Assembly (NCBI RefSeq): GCF_020283565.1
Contig: NC_060060.1
Location: 64,651,257-64,715,256 of the forward strand
Direction of reading: 5' to 3'
DNA length: 64,000 bases
Origin: Trifolium pratense
Taxonomy: Eukaryota > Streptophyta > Magnoliopsida > Fabales > Fabaceae
Part shown: positions 24,001 through 36,000 of the stretch, piece after piece
Position numbering within the stretch: the first letter of the stretch is position 1
How the letters are laid out: each line of letters begins with the position of its first letter
Notes under the pieces: generated by a model
The model's database searches: none
Told to the model about the DNA's origin: nothing
The model's input: only the letters and a program-made list of their open reading frames with translations
Position numbers and translations under genes: made by a program

Positions 24001-25610
24001 CTAAGTCCATAAGAAAGTTACAAGAACATTAAACTAGACAACATGTGTTAGTTCCCATACAAACCATGATAAAAAACAGTTGTAAAAACTAGAAACTACT
24101 AAAAAACCTTCAACAAAGACAATACATTTCCAAAAATATCAGCACTTCTTCAAAAGAAAAAAAAAATACTGTCATATGCAAATGGAAATTGTAAATGACC
24201 ATGCCAAAGGAAATCCATGTAAACAGAACATTAGACAATGTGTCATCATCAGCAGAGACCACAAATCTCTATTGCCGCTATTAACATAATTTTCCTTTTT
24301 AGAGAAATCTGCTATTATCTAATCAATCTACACTTCAGAACCCTTTCATATGTATTAAAACTACTAATTATAGTGTAGCAATTAGCACCTGGTAACTATT
24401 ACTACCTCCGTCTCATAAAAAATGTCTTGTTTAGGTTGTGCGTGGTACTTAAGAAAATTATAGTTGTATTGATTTTAATGGTAAAAGTAGTGTCATTTAC
24501 TAAAACACCCTTATTAATTATAGTTAGTGGAGTGAAATTCAATAAATAAGGGTATAGTGGGGGGGAAATGTTGCACTGGTATTCTAAAGTGACAATTATT
24601 TTGAGACAAAAAGTGCAAAGGAGACACTATTTATGAAACGGAGAGAGTAGTAAAAGTGACTTCAGATGCATTAAAAATGCATTTCCCTCTTCAATTAATA
24701 GTTACAGACACCCTTGAAAGTGGTTTAGAAGCCATAATATGATCACAGAATGACAAGTACTTCATACTCACAACTTTACGGCATGTAATAATATACTTCC
24801 ACCGGAACCACCTCCCCCATCATACCCTCCATCTCCTCCCTCTGCAGTAATAGACCCATTTACATATATAGTGTCCTCCACTATAACCTTAATACGTCCC
24901 CCACCATTCCCTCCGTATTTTATTTTAGATTTTCCACCACCCTTGCTCCCGTAGCTCCATGGCTCAGACAACGAAGACCATGAATAAACATCACCACCCC
25001 AGTTTGTCGTATTGGTTTTTTTACAAGATGCACCACGTCCACCATGCCCTCCACCAGCTCCTTCATTATCAACAGGTGTGCCGCTAGTTTGGGAAGGTGG
25101 CAGCCCACCCAAAGATGATGAGTTTATAGAAGAACTGTAACCCATAGTCACATTGGCGGCATATAAACTAACAGAACTAGCAACGATAGATGCATTTTGA
25201 CCAAGTTTGATGCTGCCAGACACATTGACTGATATCATGCACCCTTCTACAGGACATAAAAGTGAAACATGGGAAAGTATCTCCAGGTTTCCAGAACCAT
25301 ATGCGACAATATCTGATTTCAAATAATGAGTTGAGCTTAGCAAGCATGTTGTATTAAAAGATCCTACACCTTCCAAGTCCTCACAAGAAACAGACTCATT
25401 CGATGGGACTGACAAAGTTGATGTTTTTTCAGCAAATGCAAAATCATCGAGTTGAGAACCATCACTGATAAGTGACTCAGTGTGACCCAACAAGACTTGT
25501 AAGCCGGTACTACTATTCAAATGCTGTCCTGTACTAAGAGAAAGGCACGATATATAATATCCCAATAGAATGCAGCACCAGAGGTACTTAAGCATTACCG
25601 CAGAGTGCAT
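12076..25610 (-). CDS. Large glycine-rich secretory/membrane protein, function unknown (22 exons)
   Basis: Exons (minus): 25610-24772, 23981-23866, 22717-22509, 21680-21561, 21379-21251, 21138-21013, 20752-20697, 20573-20474, 20043-19926, 19788-19579, 19393-19069, 18796-18703, 18497-18389, 18305-18040, 17912-17788, 17223-16989, 16010-15822, 15733-15450, 15220-15013, 14932-14693, 13570-13485, 12235-12076. Phases close exactly, giving 1,447 residues. The ATG at 25610 was chosen because an in-frame TAG lies nine bases upstream. A signal peptide (hydrophobic 8-24) leads a long Gly-rich ectodomain with repeated GGGSGG / GGGGGGR blocks. A Cys-rich segment (ACPKGLYGIFCEECPVGTY) follows near 810, then a membrane helix near 880, DEKR- and Trp-rich soluble parts, and several C-terminal hydrophobic helices. 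I recognise it as the plant-wide family of Arabidopsis At5g11700/At4g32920; its role is not established. Confidence 0.9.
13732..14273 (+). mobile_element. Complete TRIM element in intron 20 of the glycine-rich protein gene
   Basis: Two 228-bp LTRs (13732-13959, 14046-14273) run TGTTGG...CTGACA and are nearly identical. The primer-binding site TGGTATCAGAGCC (13960-13972) directly follows the left LTR, and a G-rich run (gcgtgagggggtg) precedes the right LTR. The internal region is only 86 bp. A perfect target duplication GTTTC flanks it (13727-13731, 14274-14278). This is a textbook terminal-repeat retrotransposon in miniature. It is antisense to the host gene and is presumably spliced out with the intron 13571-14692. 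Confidence 0.95.
22150..22390 (-). pseudogene. Copia polyprotein C-terminal remnant in intron 3 of the glycine-rich gene
   Basis: On the minus strand the sequence reads ...TKHIEIYCHFSREKS..., then a stretch corresponding to FVNSNDQ (here LVNSNDQWEDD), then SKP and a stop. This is the well-known C-terminal end of Ty1/copia polyproteins (TKHIEIDCHFVREK ... VNSNDQLADIFTKSL). It is followed by tgttggaatat, the usual LTR start. The frame is degraded and no other part of the element is recognisable. Confidence 0.75.
24402..24647. mobile_element. Stowaway-type MITE in intron 1 of the glycine-rich gene
   Basis: A 246-bp element with inverted ends CTACCTCCGTCTCATAAA and the complement of TTTATGAAACGGAGAGAG, flanked by TA (24400-24401, 24648-24649). 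This is the same superfamily as the element at 10623 but with a different internal sequence. It lies wholly inside the intron 23982-24771. Confidence 0.8.
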
Positions 25611-26780
25611 CACCACCTACGGCAGGTAGGTAGCGGTAGAACTCAGAATCAATGTAAAGTTTCAATCAGCTCTGTTAAAATTATCATCTGTAGCTATTTC
25701 TGAAAGCTACCTCCAAGGGATTCACACTCGAGGAAGCCACTTTTGTACATATAATCTGCATTTAAATCCAAAGGAAATTATCAAAAATAAGAAAAAACAG
25801 AAAGGTTAGAGTACTTTAATATTCACATTTTCACATATATTAGAGCTTAAACTAGCCATTACTCCTTAAGCTCTATTTACATATAGAAACCATGTGCTAT
25901 TAATCTATTATAAAGCAAACTAAAGTGGGATGCAGAAGCTTTTGAAACTTCAAGTTAGATTACTAATGTTTTCAGAGGCAATAACATCATACATCAAAAA
26001 GCTAATCTGAGAAAATGACATAATTAAGTGTAATCATAAGTGTCGGCTAATCTGAGGAGTGTTCGTGCTTCATAGATATATTTCAATCAACGAAATACCG
26101 ACTTTAGCTACCACGAACATTTAACTAAGTCATTAAATTACCTCTTATAAAAAGCTACCAAAATATGAACTTCAATAAAAAATGGATCTGGGCAATGAAT
26201 TACTTCAAATTACACTATCCATATACAAAACATATGTTTCCAAGCATGAATAACACTCTCAATAAACAACATTAATTAATTAATTAATGATTAAAACAAA
26301 GCAATATATGGCATTTGATTTTTATAGGAAACCGAAAGAAAACAAAATTGGCAGCATAATATGCATAGTTTCTGCAAACCTTACATTTCATTTCTCAAAC
26401 AAGGAATTAATATAAAATAAATACTTAACTCGAATTCATTCATTCCTTAATTCCCTATCAAATAATCTACAACAAGAGTGAAATTCAATATACTAATAAG
26501 CCTCGATCACGAATCCATTTCAGAAAAAGCTTAAAAAAAAAACGAAAAACAAAACTAGAAGAACAACTCATGCAATGCGATCGGATTGATGAAGAGAAAA
26601 AGTAAGCATAAAACCTATTAATGAATGAATCAAAGGAAAAGGTGATAGAAGTAGAAGTAGCAAAGACGAGTGAAGTAACTAACCGTAAGAGTGAGTGAGT
26701 GAATGAATCTTAGATTCTGTTTGGGGATTGAAAATTGGTCCAAGTGAGTGAGAAACGAGAATCGCTTTTTGTTTGTGTTT
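25611..26780 (-). promoter_or_regulatory. 5' UTR with probable introns and promoter of the glycine-rich gene
   Basis: Upstream of the ATG, the minus strand shows an acceptor (ccgtag|GTGGTG, exon start 25616). A candidate 44-base leader exon lies at 25712-25755 with good AG and GT signals, and a further donor-like ACG|GTTAG near 26680. A leader with two introns is therefore likely. This is inferred from splice signals alone, and the transcription start is not identified. Confidence 0.4.
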
Positions 26781-27378
26781 TGCTTTTACTTTCTCTCGTT
26801 TCTGATTATTAATAAAATAATTTAAAAGAGAATGAAGAATTAAGGAGAAAAAAGAGGAGAGCTCGTAATAAAAATGAATGAATAGTAATAACGTATAGAA
26901 AAAGGAGTCTGTATGAGTCCAAACTACGTATAGCTAGCTGGACACAGGACTCTCTCTCTCTCTCTCTCTCAATCTCTCATCTCCCTCATTCACGCTGCTG
27001 CTTATTTTTATTTTTTTTTGGTACAAGCTCTTTTGTATTCTTTTTAAAATTCTTTATACACAAAATCAATTATTTTATTCAACATTATTTTTTTTATTTT
27101 ATTTTTTTGGTACAATATTTTATTTTTGACCTTATTTTTTACCTTAATAATAATAATAAAACCTTATTTTTGACCACCAATAATAATAATTTTGACCAGC
27201 AATAAATAATAAATTTGTTCCAGTAGTAAGAGATTGGAGTTGGAGCATCTTAATTAGGTGGTCAGAGGTTTAATATTTGACTATTGTGTCGGGAAACAAA
27301 TTGGTGGTCATATAGATTCATTTTCTAATGGAGATTGATTAACTACTAAACAGCGGTGGAAATTTCTTAACAATAATA
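26781..27378. other. Intergenic DNA with (CT)n microsatellite
   Basis: No supported gene. A (CT)n run occurs at about 26950-26970, followed by A/T-rich low-complexity DNA with repeated AATAAT blocks. The pyrimidine tract lies a few hundred bases upstream of the glycine-rich gene and could be a promoter element. Confidence 0.45.
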
Positions 27379-27478
27379 TTATTTTTTTTGTTACAATGAA
27401 GTCAGAGATGATCGAACCTAGGACCTCCTGCTTACTCAGACTACACAAACCCCTCACCATTAGACTAAACCTAGTAGC
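27379..27478 (-). mobile_element. tRNA-derived SINE with 15-bp target duplication
   Basis: On the minus strand the element has an A-box-like TAGTCTAATGGTGAGG and a B-box GGTTCGATC, and ends in an A-run (plus-strand ttattttttttg). Perfect 15-bp direct repeats ttcttaacaataata flank it at 27364-27378 and 27479-27493, which is the mark of target-primed reverse transcription. At 100 bp it is short for a plant SINE, so it may be 5' truncated or a short family. Confidence 0.85.
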
Positions 27479-27493
27479 TTCTTAACAATAATA

Positions 27494-29330
27494 AGTTAAC
27501 CTAGTAAAATAAAAATATCTAAACGACTTGAGCTATTAAGTAGATGGTCAAATGTTCAATCTTTGATTTATGCATATGGATCAAAAATTTTTTTTTTTTT
27601 TTTTTTGATAAGCATATGGATCAAATTTGATTGGGAGTGAAGAATTCATCTTGTGTGTCTCCCAGATTCCTTAATAGACGGTGGAGATTAGTCATAACTA
27701 AATTACGTGAAATTTTTGTGCTTGTTTTTTATTAAAAAAATTTGTGTCTACAATTGGTAAAAAAAATATTATTTTTAAGTCTACATGCTCTTCTTTGTAA
27801 TTTCAAAATTATTCCCAATTATTTTTAATAAATAATTTAATTGAGTTTGAGTCTCTTAAAATATAGAGCCATTGTACTTCAAATATGAGACAGCTATTTA
27901 CCAACCGAATTTCCAGAGTGGTTGTAGTATTATAAATCTATTCATTCTTGAACTTGTCCTTTTGGCCACTAAAGAGTGGGTTCTTTAGCCAAATTTAACA
28001 AAGAAAAACTTGTTAGTGGTTTTGAATTGATTGATAAGTTAATTCCCAGTTAAATTAATTTATATATGATCAATGATAATGATAACAATAATTATTATTT
28101 TATAAAAAAAACTATTAATTGTCATCTGAAATATTTTTTAAAATAATATTTCAGTATGCTGTATATTGAAGATTCTTTTTTGAAAAAATTATATATAGAC
28201 ATATTAAGGACTAAACATTAAATATGATTATTATTATTATTTTGAAAAGGACTAATCATAATTTATTTTTAAATTAGCATATCGAAATTATTGACAAAAG
28301 TGTATAGTGAAAAGGCATGGAATAAATAACTATATATATATATATATATATAGACACTACATTTTTTTATATTTTATACATTATAAGAGTTATAAGTTCT
28401 TTCTGCATATTATAATTTTATTTGAGATTACTTATCAGAAATTAAATTCGAAATTTGAACTTTTATTCGATATGTTTGATTCAAATTAATCAGAAAAAAT
28501 ATTCTATAAATTCTCATATTTAAAAAAAAAATGAAGTTAATCTTCCAAAAAAAAATTTAAATACAAAATTTTGAATTCGTTCAAAATATTATTTTACCTC
28601 ACAATATTCTCACATCCCTCTAAAGATTTTGTATATCCACAATATTCTACAAGTAGTCGTGTAGAATAGAAAGAGTGCTGAAAATGAAGTATTATTATTG
28701 GTTAGTAAATTCACTATTTTCTTCATCAAAGCCACCCGTTGCGTGCTTATTAACTGAATAAGACTAAAATGATATTTAATCACCATTTGAATTTGACATT
28801 TGTTTTCACAAACTGTTGTTCAAGAAAATCCAAATTACTCTATTCCTTTTAATTTTATTGCGCATCATCCACACCTCATTTGGCGTTTATATATTGGACC
28901 AAGTGCCTTGCTTATGCCATGCGTATGATAGTAGCGCACATGTCATTTACTTAATAATAATAATATTATATCGTTACTTTTTTTTTTACTAATCTTACTT
29001 TTTTGTACAATAAAAGTTTAAATATTTTGCCACATCACCCTGTTTTCTATAAGAATATATCACGTAATCGATGGTGTGCCATGGAGAAATCGTGAGATTT
29101 CATGAAATTGGTTTTACACCCACATTATATCATCTATTTAACTCTTACACTTGGTCTCACAAACTATAGGTATGAACATATATGGTATGATCAAATTACT
29201 TGTGTGAATTATGTTGATTATTTATACATAAATTTCATCAATGCATTTTAATAAACATTCTATCACGACGAATATAATATTTTATATATTTTAATTACCA
29301 AGTAAAGTACCAAACCAAACTTAAATTTCT
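27494..29330. other. AT-rich intergenic DNA between the two minus-strand genes
   Basis: No supported coding region. Features seen are a T-run at ~27588-27607, an (AT)n microsatellite at ~28331-28352 and numerous A/T homopolymers. Confidence 0.5.
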
Positions 29331-30003
29331 CCATGCGATGAATGTACTATAATTAAAATTTTCCATCACCAGTTAGAACCAGGAGATAGATTGAGTCGAG
29401 CACTCATGTCTGGATGCACATAACAAGCCTAATTTACATGAAAAACAATCATCACACCTTATATGCCACAAATTGTGAGTGACAATAGTTGCATGGTATA
29501 TAGCTTTCAGACACATAATGTCTTTAAATATGAGTATAATTACATGTCAGGAAGAGCTGAAAGGGTTCACCGCATTCCTGGCTTGTCTTCTATACAACTA
29601 ATCCATTTGGCGATTATTGGTGCCGTATGGATTACTATATTCAGTATTTCACCGACAACATTGTCTGCTTCCAAGATCGAAACCCTTCCGACAAAACCTT
29701 TCCATGTAATGCTTTCTCCAACAATTTCACCTTAATCCCAAACAATACAAAACTTCAGTAAGGTAACAGGGTTATCTTTTCATGTTTCAGGCCGGAATGT
29801 GCCTAACTGTGTCTTCTCAATGCCCCACAATTCCACCAAATCCAATCATATTATACCAAATCCTTCACTATATGGGTGCCCCAAGAAGTCAATCCTTCGG
29901 ATGTCTTGTGCGAACATATAGCAGCACAAAAGATAGGCACAAACCCGGTTGCTGATTCCAAAGACTATAACCCATCAAAGCCATATTCAGCTTCTTATGT
30001 TCC
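29331..30003 (-). other. 3' flank and probable 3' UTR of UPF1
   Basis: DNA directly downstream (minus strand) of the UPF1 stop at 30004-30006, with more mixed composition than the DNA further left. No ORF in it resembles a known family. A plus-strand 90-codon frame at 29463-29735 has no family resemblance and is likely chance. Confidence 0.4.
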
Positions 30004-33000
30004 TTAACCGTTGTAGTGAATTTTCTGATTCTGGGAGCTCTGACCCTGAGGCTGTTGTTGAGAAGCCTGCATATTGAGTGGCTGTGTGTTGTAATGAGCA
30101 AAAGGCTGGGAGTAGAGAGAATTCATCTGCCAAAAAAACACAGGATTTAACAGAAGAGCAGAATTCATGCGACAAACAGCAATGACAAGACAACCAAGCT
30201 TGTCAGTGAATTGAGTGGTAAAAACAACCACATCCAATCAATTTTTCATAGTAGAAGCTACTATTATTTATTTTTACGAAGAAAAAAAAAAGCTGAAACT
30301 AAGGAAACCTGTGATTGAAGAGGGTTGGAATTAGCCACATTGAAATGGTTCTGTGTAGCTTCATCTTGCAAGGGATCGCTGAACCCAACCTGAGTAAAAA
30401 GGCCCTGAGATCCATGACCCATGTAGTCCTGCAGATTGAGAGAGAAAAGAAAAATCAGAACAAGGACAAAGCAGCCGAAGCAGGAAAAAAAAACCGGTGC
30501 ACAATAGCAACCTGAGACATAAAGTCATTTCCAGAACCAAAGCGTGAATATCCAGCTTGAGAATTCTGGTTAAGAAAGTTCCCTGGGAATCCACCTTGTG
30601 CTCCTTGTGTTGCATAGTCAACAGCATATCCACTTTGAGAAGCCTTAAGGTAGCCAAAGTGTTAATAGGCAAAAAGTAACATAGATGTGAACATCTGATG
30701 CAAATTATTAATGAAAAGAAAATAAAAGAGCAAGATGCCCTGTTTGCTGATTCACAAAATTAACCACAATAATTCACAAACCTGTGTAGAGAAATCAGTT
30801 ACGTTGTAAGGAACATGAGATCCTTGGCTCTTGAAGTCATCACCCAAGAAGTCCTGATGTAATTAAAACACAAATGAATTCCTTATGATAATTGGCGCAA
30901 AGAAATGAACCCAATACGCATCGGAAAAAATCAAACTCCTACCAAATTACAACAAGTACCTGAGACATTCCAGGAACAGAAAATTGATCTCTAAATGACT
31001 GACCCGCCCCTTGGACCGGCATCTAATATGCAAACAAAAAAAGTCAAAACTTACCAGGACATGAAGAGAAGGAAAAAAAAAGGAACATTAAGATAGAAAA
31101 CATCAAGATAAATCAGAGAAATAGCATACATTATTAGCAAAGCCAGGTTGGGACAATGGACCACCAACAGATGGCTGGCTGTTAGGATTCTCTAGCGCAG
31201 GGAAATTAAATGCAGATCCAAGATTCCCAATAGGCTGCTGCGTGCCTTGTTGGTGTGGGAGATGATTGCCAATTGGAGCACCGGAATTACCTCTCCCAGC
31301 CCCAAAACCCCGACTACCTGGAGATGGAACATGAGGAACTGCCCCAACAGGTCCATGAACTGCTCCACGAGAAGGAATGGCATATGGTTGAGATTGGGGA
31401 CCACCATGGAACGGAGGCAAGGGAACCCTTTGCACAGGAAACCCAGCAGGATGCAGTCCCGGTTTGTGATTACCATTTGGTGGACCAGAAGGTATATAAG
31501 ATCCTAAAATCAACAGAAAAAATTTGTCACGTGATCTAAGTGCTTAACCACCAAGCTTTTGAATTATTATGAATTGAAAATATTTCAATGGGGCACAAAT
31601 AACTAGACCATAAGAATTACCTACTATACTCAGAATAAAAAATGAACCCTATCCAACAAATTATAAATTGCATACCTCTTCCTCGGCCACTCCTCCGATC
31701 TGAACTTGTGCCAGCACCAGAACCAAAATTATCATTAGCGGCAACTCCAGGTCCACCCCCATAAAAAAGCCTACGTTCATTGTAAATCTGCAACAAAAAG
31801 ACCAAGTTCAAAATTGACATGTAATCATCATGATAAAAAAAAATGTGTCACCAGAAAAGCACACCACTGAATGCATTAAATTTTAACAGTACTCTGCCAT
31901 AAGGCAATATTACAAAAAGCCAACGATCTGCTATCCTTTGAGACCTACCTTCTTGGGTTTCTGGAACTGAACCATACTCTGCTTCAAGTTATTTAGAGGC
32001 CCTTCAACCAAGCATTCATGTTCCTGTTTGTTGAAATTTGGGGAATTTAGGTGAAAGAATAGGAGAAAATAATAAGGAACAATAAAATATTATTGATAAT
32101 GATGTCAATAACCCTAATTACAATATTTACATTATTTACATAATCAATACTACCTTGGTACTTATAACCAAGTGAATAAATTTAAATCTAAACTAAATCC
32201 CTTTATTATAGGGCTAAAAATAAACAAACCAAATCGAGATATTTTCTCAACAAATAATATTATAATATTTTCTATTCTAACACTCCCCCTCAAGCTAAAG
32301 CTTACTAAGCTTTAAGCTTGTTACAAAATTAACCCTGAAAATAAATTAAATCCATTGATAGCAAGCCAACGAAGAGCAGCAACCAAAGAAGCAGTAGAGG
32401 AGCGGCTGAAGAGATGAATCCATATGAAATTAAGTAAAAATACCCGCGGATTGAAGTATCACAAACGGGGGCCCACGGATTAAAGAATCACAAACGGGTA
32501 ACTGTGGTTAAAGGTAACGGGACCCGCGGATTAAAGAATCACAAACGGGTAACGGGATTAAAGGTAACGGGGACCCGCGGATTAAAGAATCACAAACGGG
32601 TAACAGGATTAAAGGTAACTAGGACCCGCGGATTAAAGAATCACAAACGGGTAACAAAATAAAAAGAAATTTCAATGACGGCTAGGGTTTATATGAAAAA
32701 AAGGTTAAGTAAAGCATATATGAACAAAAAGGTAAGTAAAACGAAGAATAATCGAGAGTTAAATCTCGGGGAAAATTGCAGCGGAATTATGTTTCAAGGT
32801 GGATACCATGGCTCTGATACCATGTTGAAATTTGGGGAATTTAGGTGAAAGAATAGGAGAAAATAATAAGGAACAATAAAATATTATTGATAATGATGTC
32901 AATAACCCTAATTACAATATTTACATTATTTGCATAATCAATACTACCTTGGTATTTATAACAAAGTGAATAAATTTAAATCTAAACTAAATCCCTTTAT

Positions 33001-36000
33001 TATAGGGCTAAGAATAAACAAACCAAATCGAGATATTTTCTCAACAAATAATATTATAATATTTTCTATTCTAACACTGTTAAGAAAAGACAGGAAAAGT
33101 ATAGCTTGCTCAGAAAAGCAGATTAGCATGGAATCACTCTTATAAGAGGGGAGATCTTTAAGAAATGAACCATAAAAGACTGGTGCTTGAATTATATTGG
33201 ATTAGCTTATTTTAAGTAAGCAATTTTTGTTACTTCATTAGACAACCTTTGGGGAAAACAAAGGTGTTTCCCAAATATGGGTGCATTTAAAAAAAAATAT
33301 TGGATTTCTGAAGTTTTTACAAAACATTTCAAATAAACTTTGGGCCTCCGGAGGAGGGCAGACAATATTTCTAAATTTTAAGAAAGAAATCAGTACCAGC
33401 AGAAGAAGAATATTAGAAAACACAAACTACCTTATAGTGAGTCAATAAACCATTCCATAGAGGCTGCTTGCTCAGAACTTTGGGATTTCCCAGTATAACA
33501 ATACCATATCTAGCACGTGTCAGAGCAACATTGAGCCTCCTAGGGTCATTCAGGAATCCAATTCCCTAACAAAAGGTATAGAAGTCAGCAATTGATCCAT
33601 GAAGTTTTAAATAATAATAATAATAATATGCAGACATTTAAAGCATGAAAATTTTGAAAGACAACAAACAAACGGCAACACAAAGCCACCAAGAAAGAGT
33701 TGACAACCTGATGTTCATTACTTCTAACACATGATAAAATGATATAGTCTTTCTCCCTTCCTTGAAACGAATCAACACTGGCCACCTGAAAAGAATAATA
33801 TTGATGGGGTAAATGTGGCCAGGTCATACATAGCTTGTAAACCTAGGTATCAGTATCCAACCTCAATCTCTTTGTAAAGTTGCTGTCTAAGAGCACCATT
33901 TCTTGACATATAGTTTACAATATAAGCCCTTTGCCCTTCATAAGGTGTAATGACACCGATCTGTTCCACACATAACAAAATATTAACATTTACAGCATTA
34001 GTTAAATCGTAAATGATTAATTTGTGCTTCGAAAGATACCTGACTTGGTACCACACCACTTTTTAAAAAAGTAGTTACAATCTTTTCAACATTTGCAGCC
34101 TCGGTCCTATTCAAGTAAGATGTTCCACTAGCACTTATCTCTTCTTGTCCCATCTATAAACACAATTAAATAATTAAAAGATGAGGGAGAAGTAAAATGG
34201 ACAAAATTTAGGATATGTGCCCAAAATAAAAGAAAACCAAAAGCTTGAAACCATTTCAAATTCAAAGGACATAAATATTTGTCGCACAAGAAAACAACAT
34301 TCACATACATGGTGTGTGTAATTACAATACCTGAACATAAAAAAACATGGGACGGTTTGGTACAGGCCATGGAAAATCAATTCCTGTAGATTGCCTCTCA
34401 TTAACAGTAACTCCGTTTTGTAGGGTCCCTTCATAAAAACTGTTTGAGGGAAATTCTGAAAGGCATGGATGCATACGGTACTGAACCTGATATTTGCAAG
34501 AATAAAACAAAACCTTAAGGTTAGGCAAACAACTTCAGAAAATTAAGCCAAACTAGACTAACTAATCATGGGAAATTCCAACCAAGACAGAACTAATGAA
34601 GCAGTTTGTCAGCAAAGGCAAGCGATGGCAATTTACAGCAGTTTTATTCATGAATTTTCACTAGGAAACTAAAGCCATTACCTGCAACCTAATTGGCTTG
34701 ACACCAAGTAGAACAAGGCGTTCAAAAAGTGACTGTGCTAACCCAGCACGGGCTGCTTTCTTACACATAATAACAGGACCAAGTTGACAATGATCACCAA
34801 CAAGAACGACCTAAACAGAAGCATCTTGTTAAGAACACAACAATCAAAATAGTACACAATGCATGTGCAGATTGAAAAGTACCTGCTTTGCTCCTAGAAC
34901 CAAAGGAATGAGGCACTCAGGTTCTGTTGCTTGAGTGGACTCGTCAATAAGTACCTTGAAAATAATATATCAACAGTGTCAGATTTGAACAAGATACAGT
35001 GATTATACACTGCAGGTAACATATATATCAACCTGACGGAATCTAAAATTTGCAAGCCGAGGATCTCCAGCGCCAACACATGTACAGCAAATCACATCAG
35101 CACTCTGAGAAATCTCCCTCTCTGTTGCTCGCTTAAGTGCTTTGTATTTTTTCTCATCACTGCTAGAAAGTTCTCCTGAAAAATAATTATATAAAATAAT
35201 TATCGTTTTTAATCAGATGAATACCATCTCCTCTCCCAGACCAGGGAAATAATTATATAAAATCATAATTATATTAACTACACAATAATATCAACCACAA
35301 TTTGATTAAATATGTCAATCAGGTGTTGATTTCTAAGTTTGATTAGAATTTGAACAAAAAAAATTCCCAACCTTGTTCATCCTTCAGCTGCTGTAACTTG
35401 TGAAGTTCACTCTTATCAGATGTGTCAAGATGCCGAACCTGCAAGACACCATTCACATGCGTCATGCGAGCAGAAATATATAAAAGAATTGCCATGATAT
35501 GGAGGAGGAGGAGTAGGAGGGGGATGGTAGAGAGAAATGCAACACTAACCTGATAGTGAAGCGTTAAATGCTCAACAGGAGAACTCACAGCTTCCCTTGA
35601 CTTTGCACAAAGCCTCACAACCTAGAAAGGGAGCATTATATTACACACAGAAGATTCACTATTTTCCTGCATAACAGACTTTGAAACAATAAACAGCAGA
35701 CATACCTTCAATCCAGTAGCACTTATTTTTTCAGCCAACTGGTCCACGGCTACATTACTAGGTGCACAAACCAAAACCTGACAATTAAGTTGGGAGGGGA
35801 GGAAAGAAGTCAATAAAGATAAGCACAAGAAAAAGAAAAATACATCTAGAAAATGTTTAGGAATATACCTGTCCTTGACCTTGTTTGGCCATGTGATATA
35901 CAAGTGCTGCAGAAGTTACAGTCTTGCCAGTTCCAGGTGGCCCTTGAATCAAACTAATAGGCCTCTGAAGGACACTCTTGACAGCAAACACCTACATAGT

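Noticed and set aside
29463..29735. 90-codon plus-strand ORF downstream of UPF1
   Set aside because: Lies in the UPF1 3' flank, has no recognisable motif, and shows no splice or promoter context.
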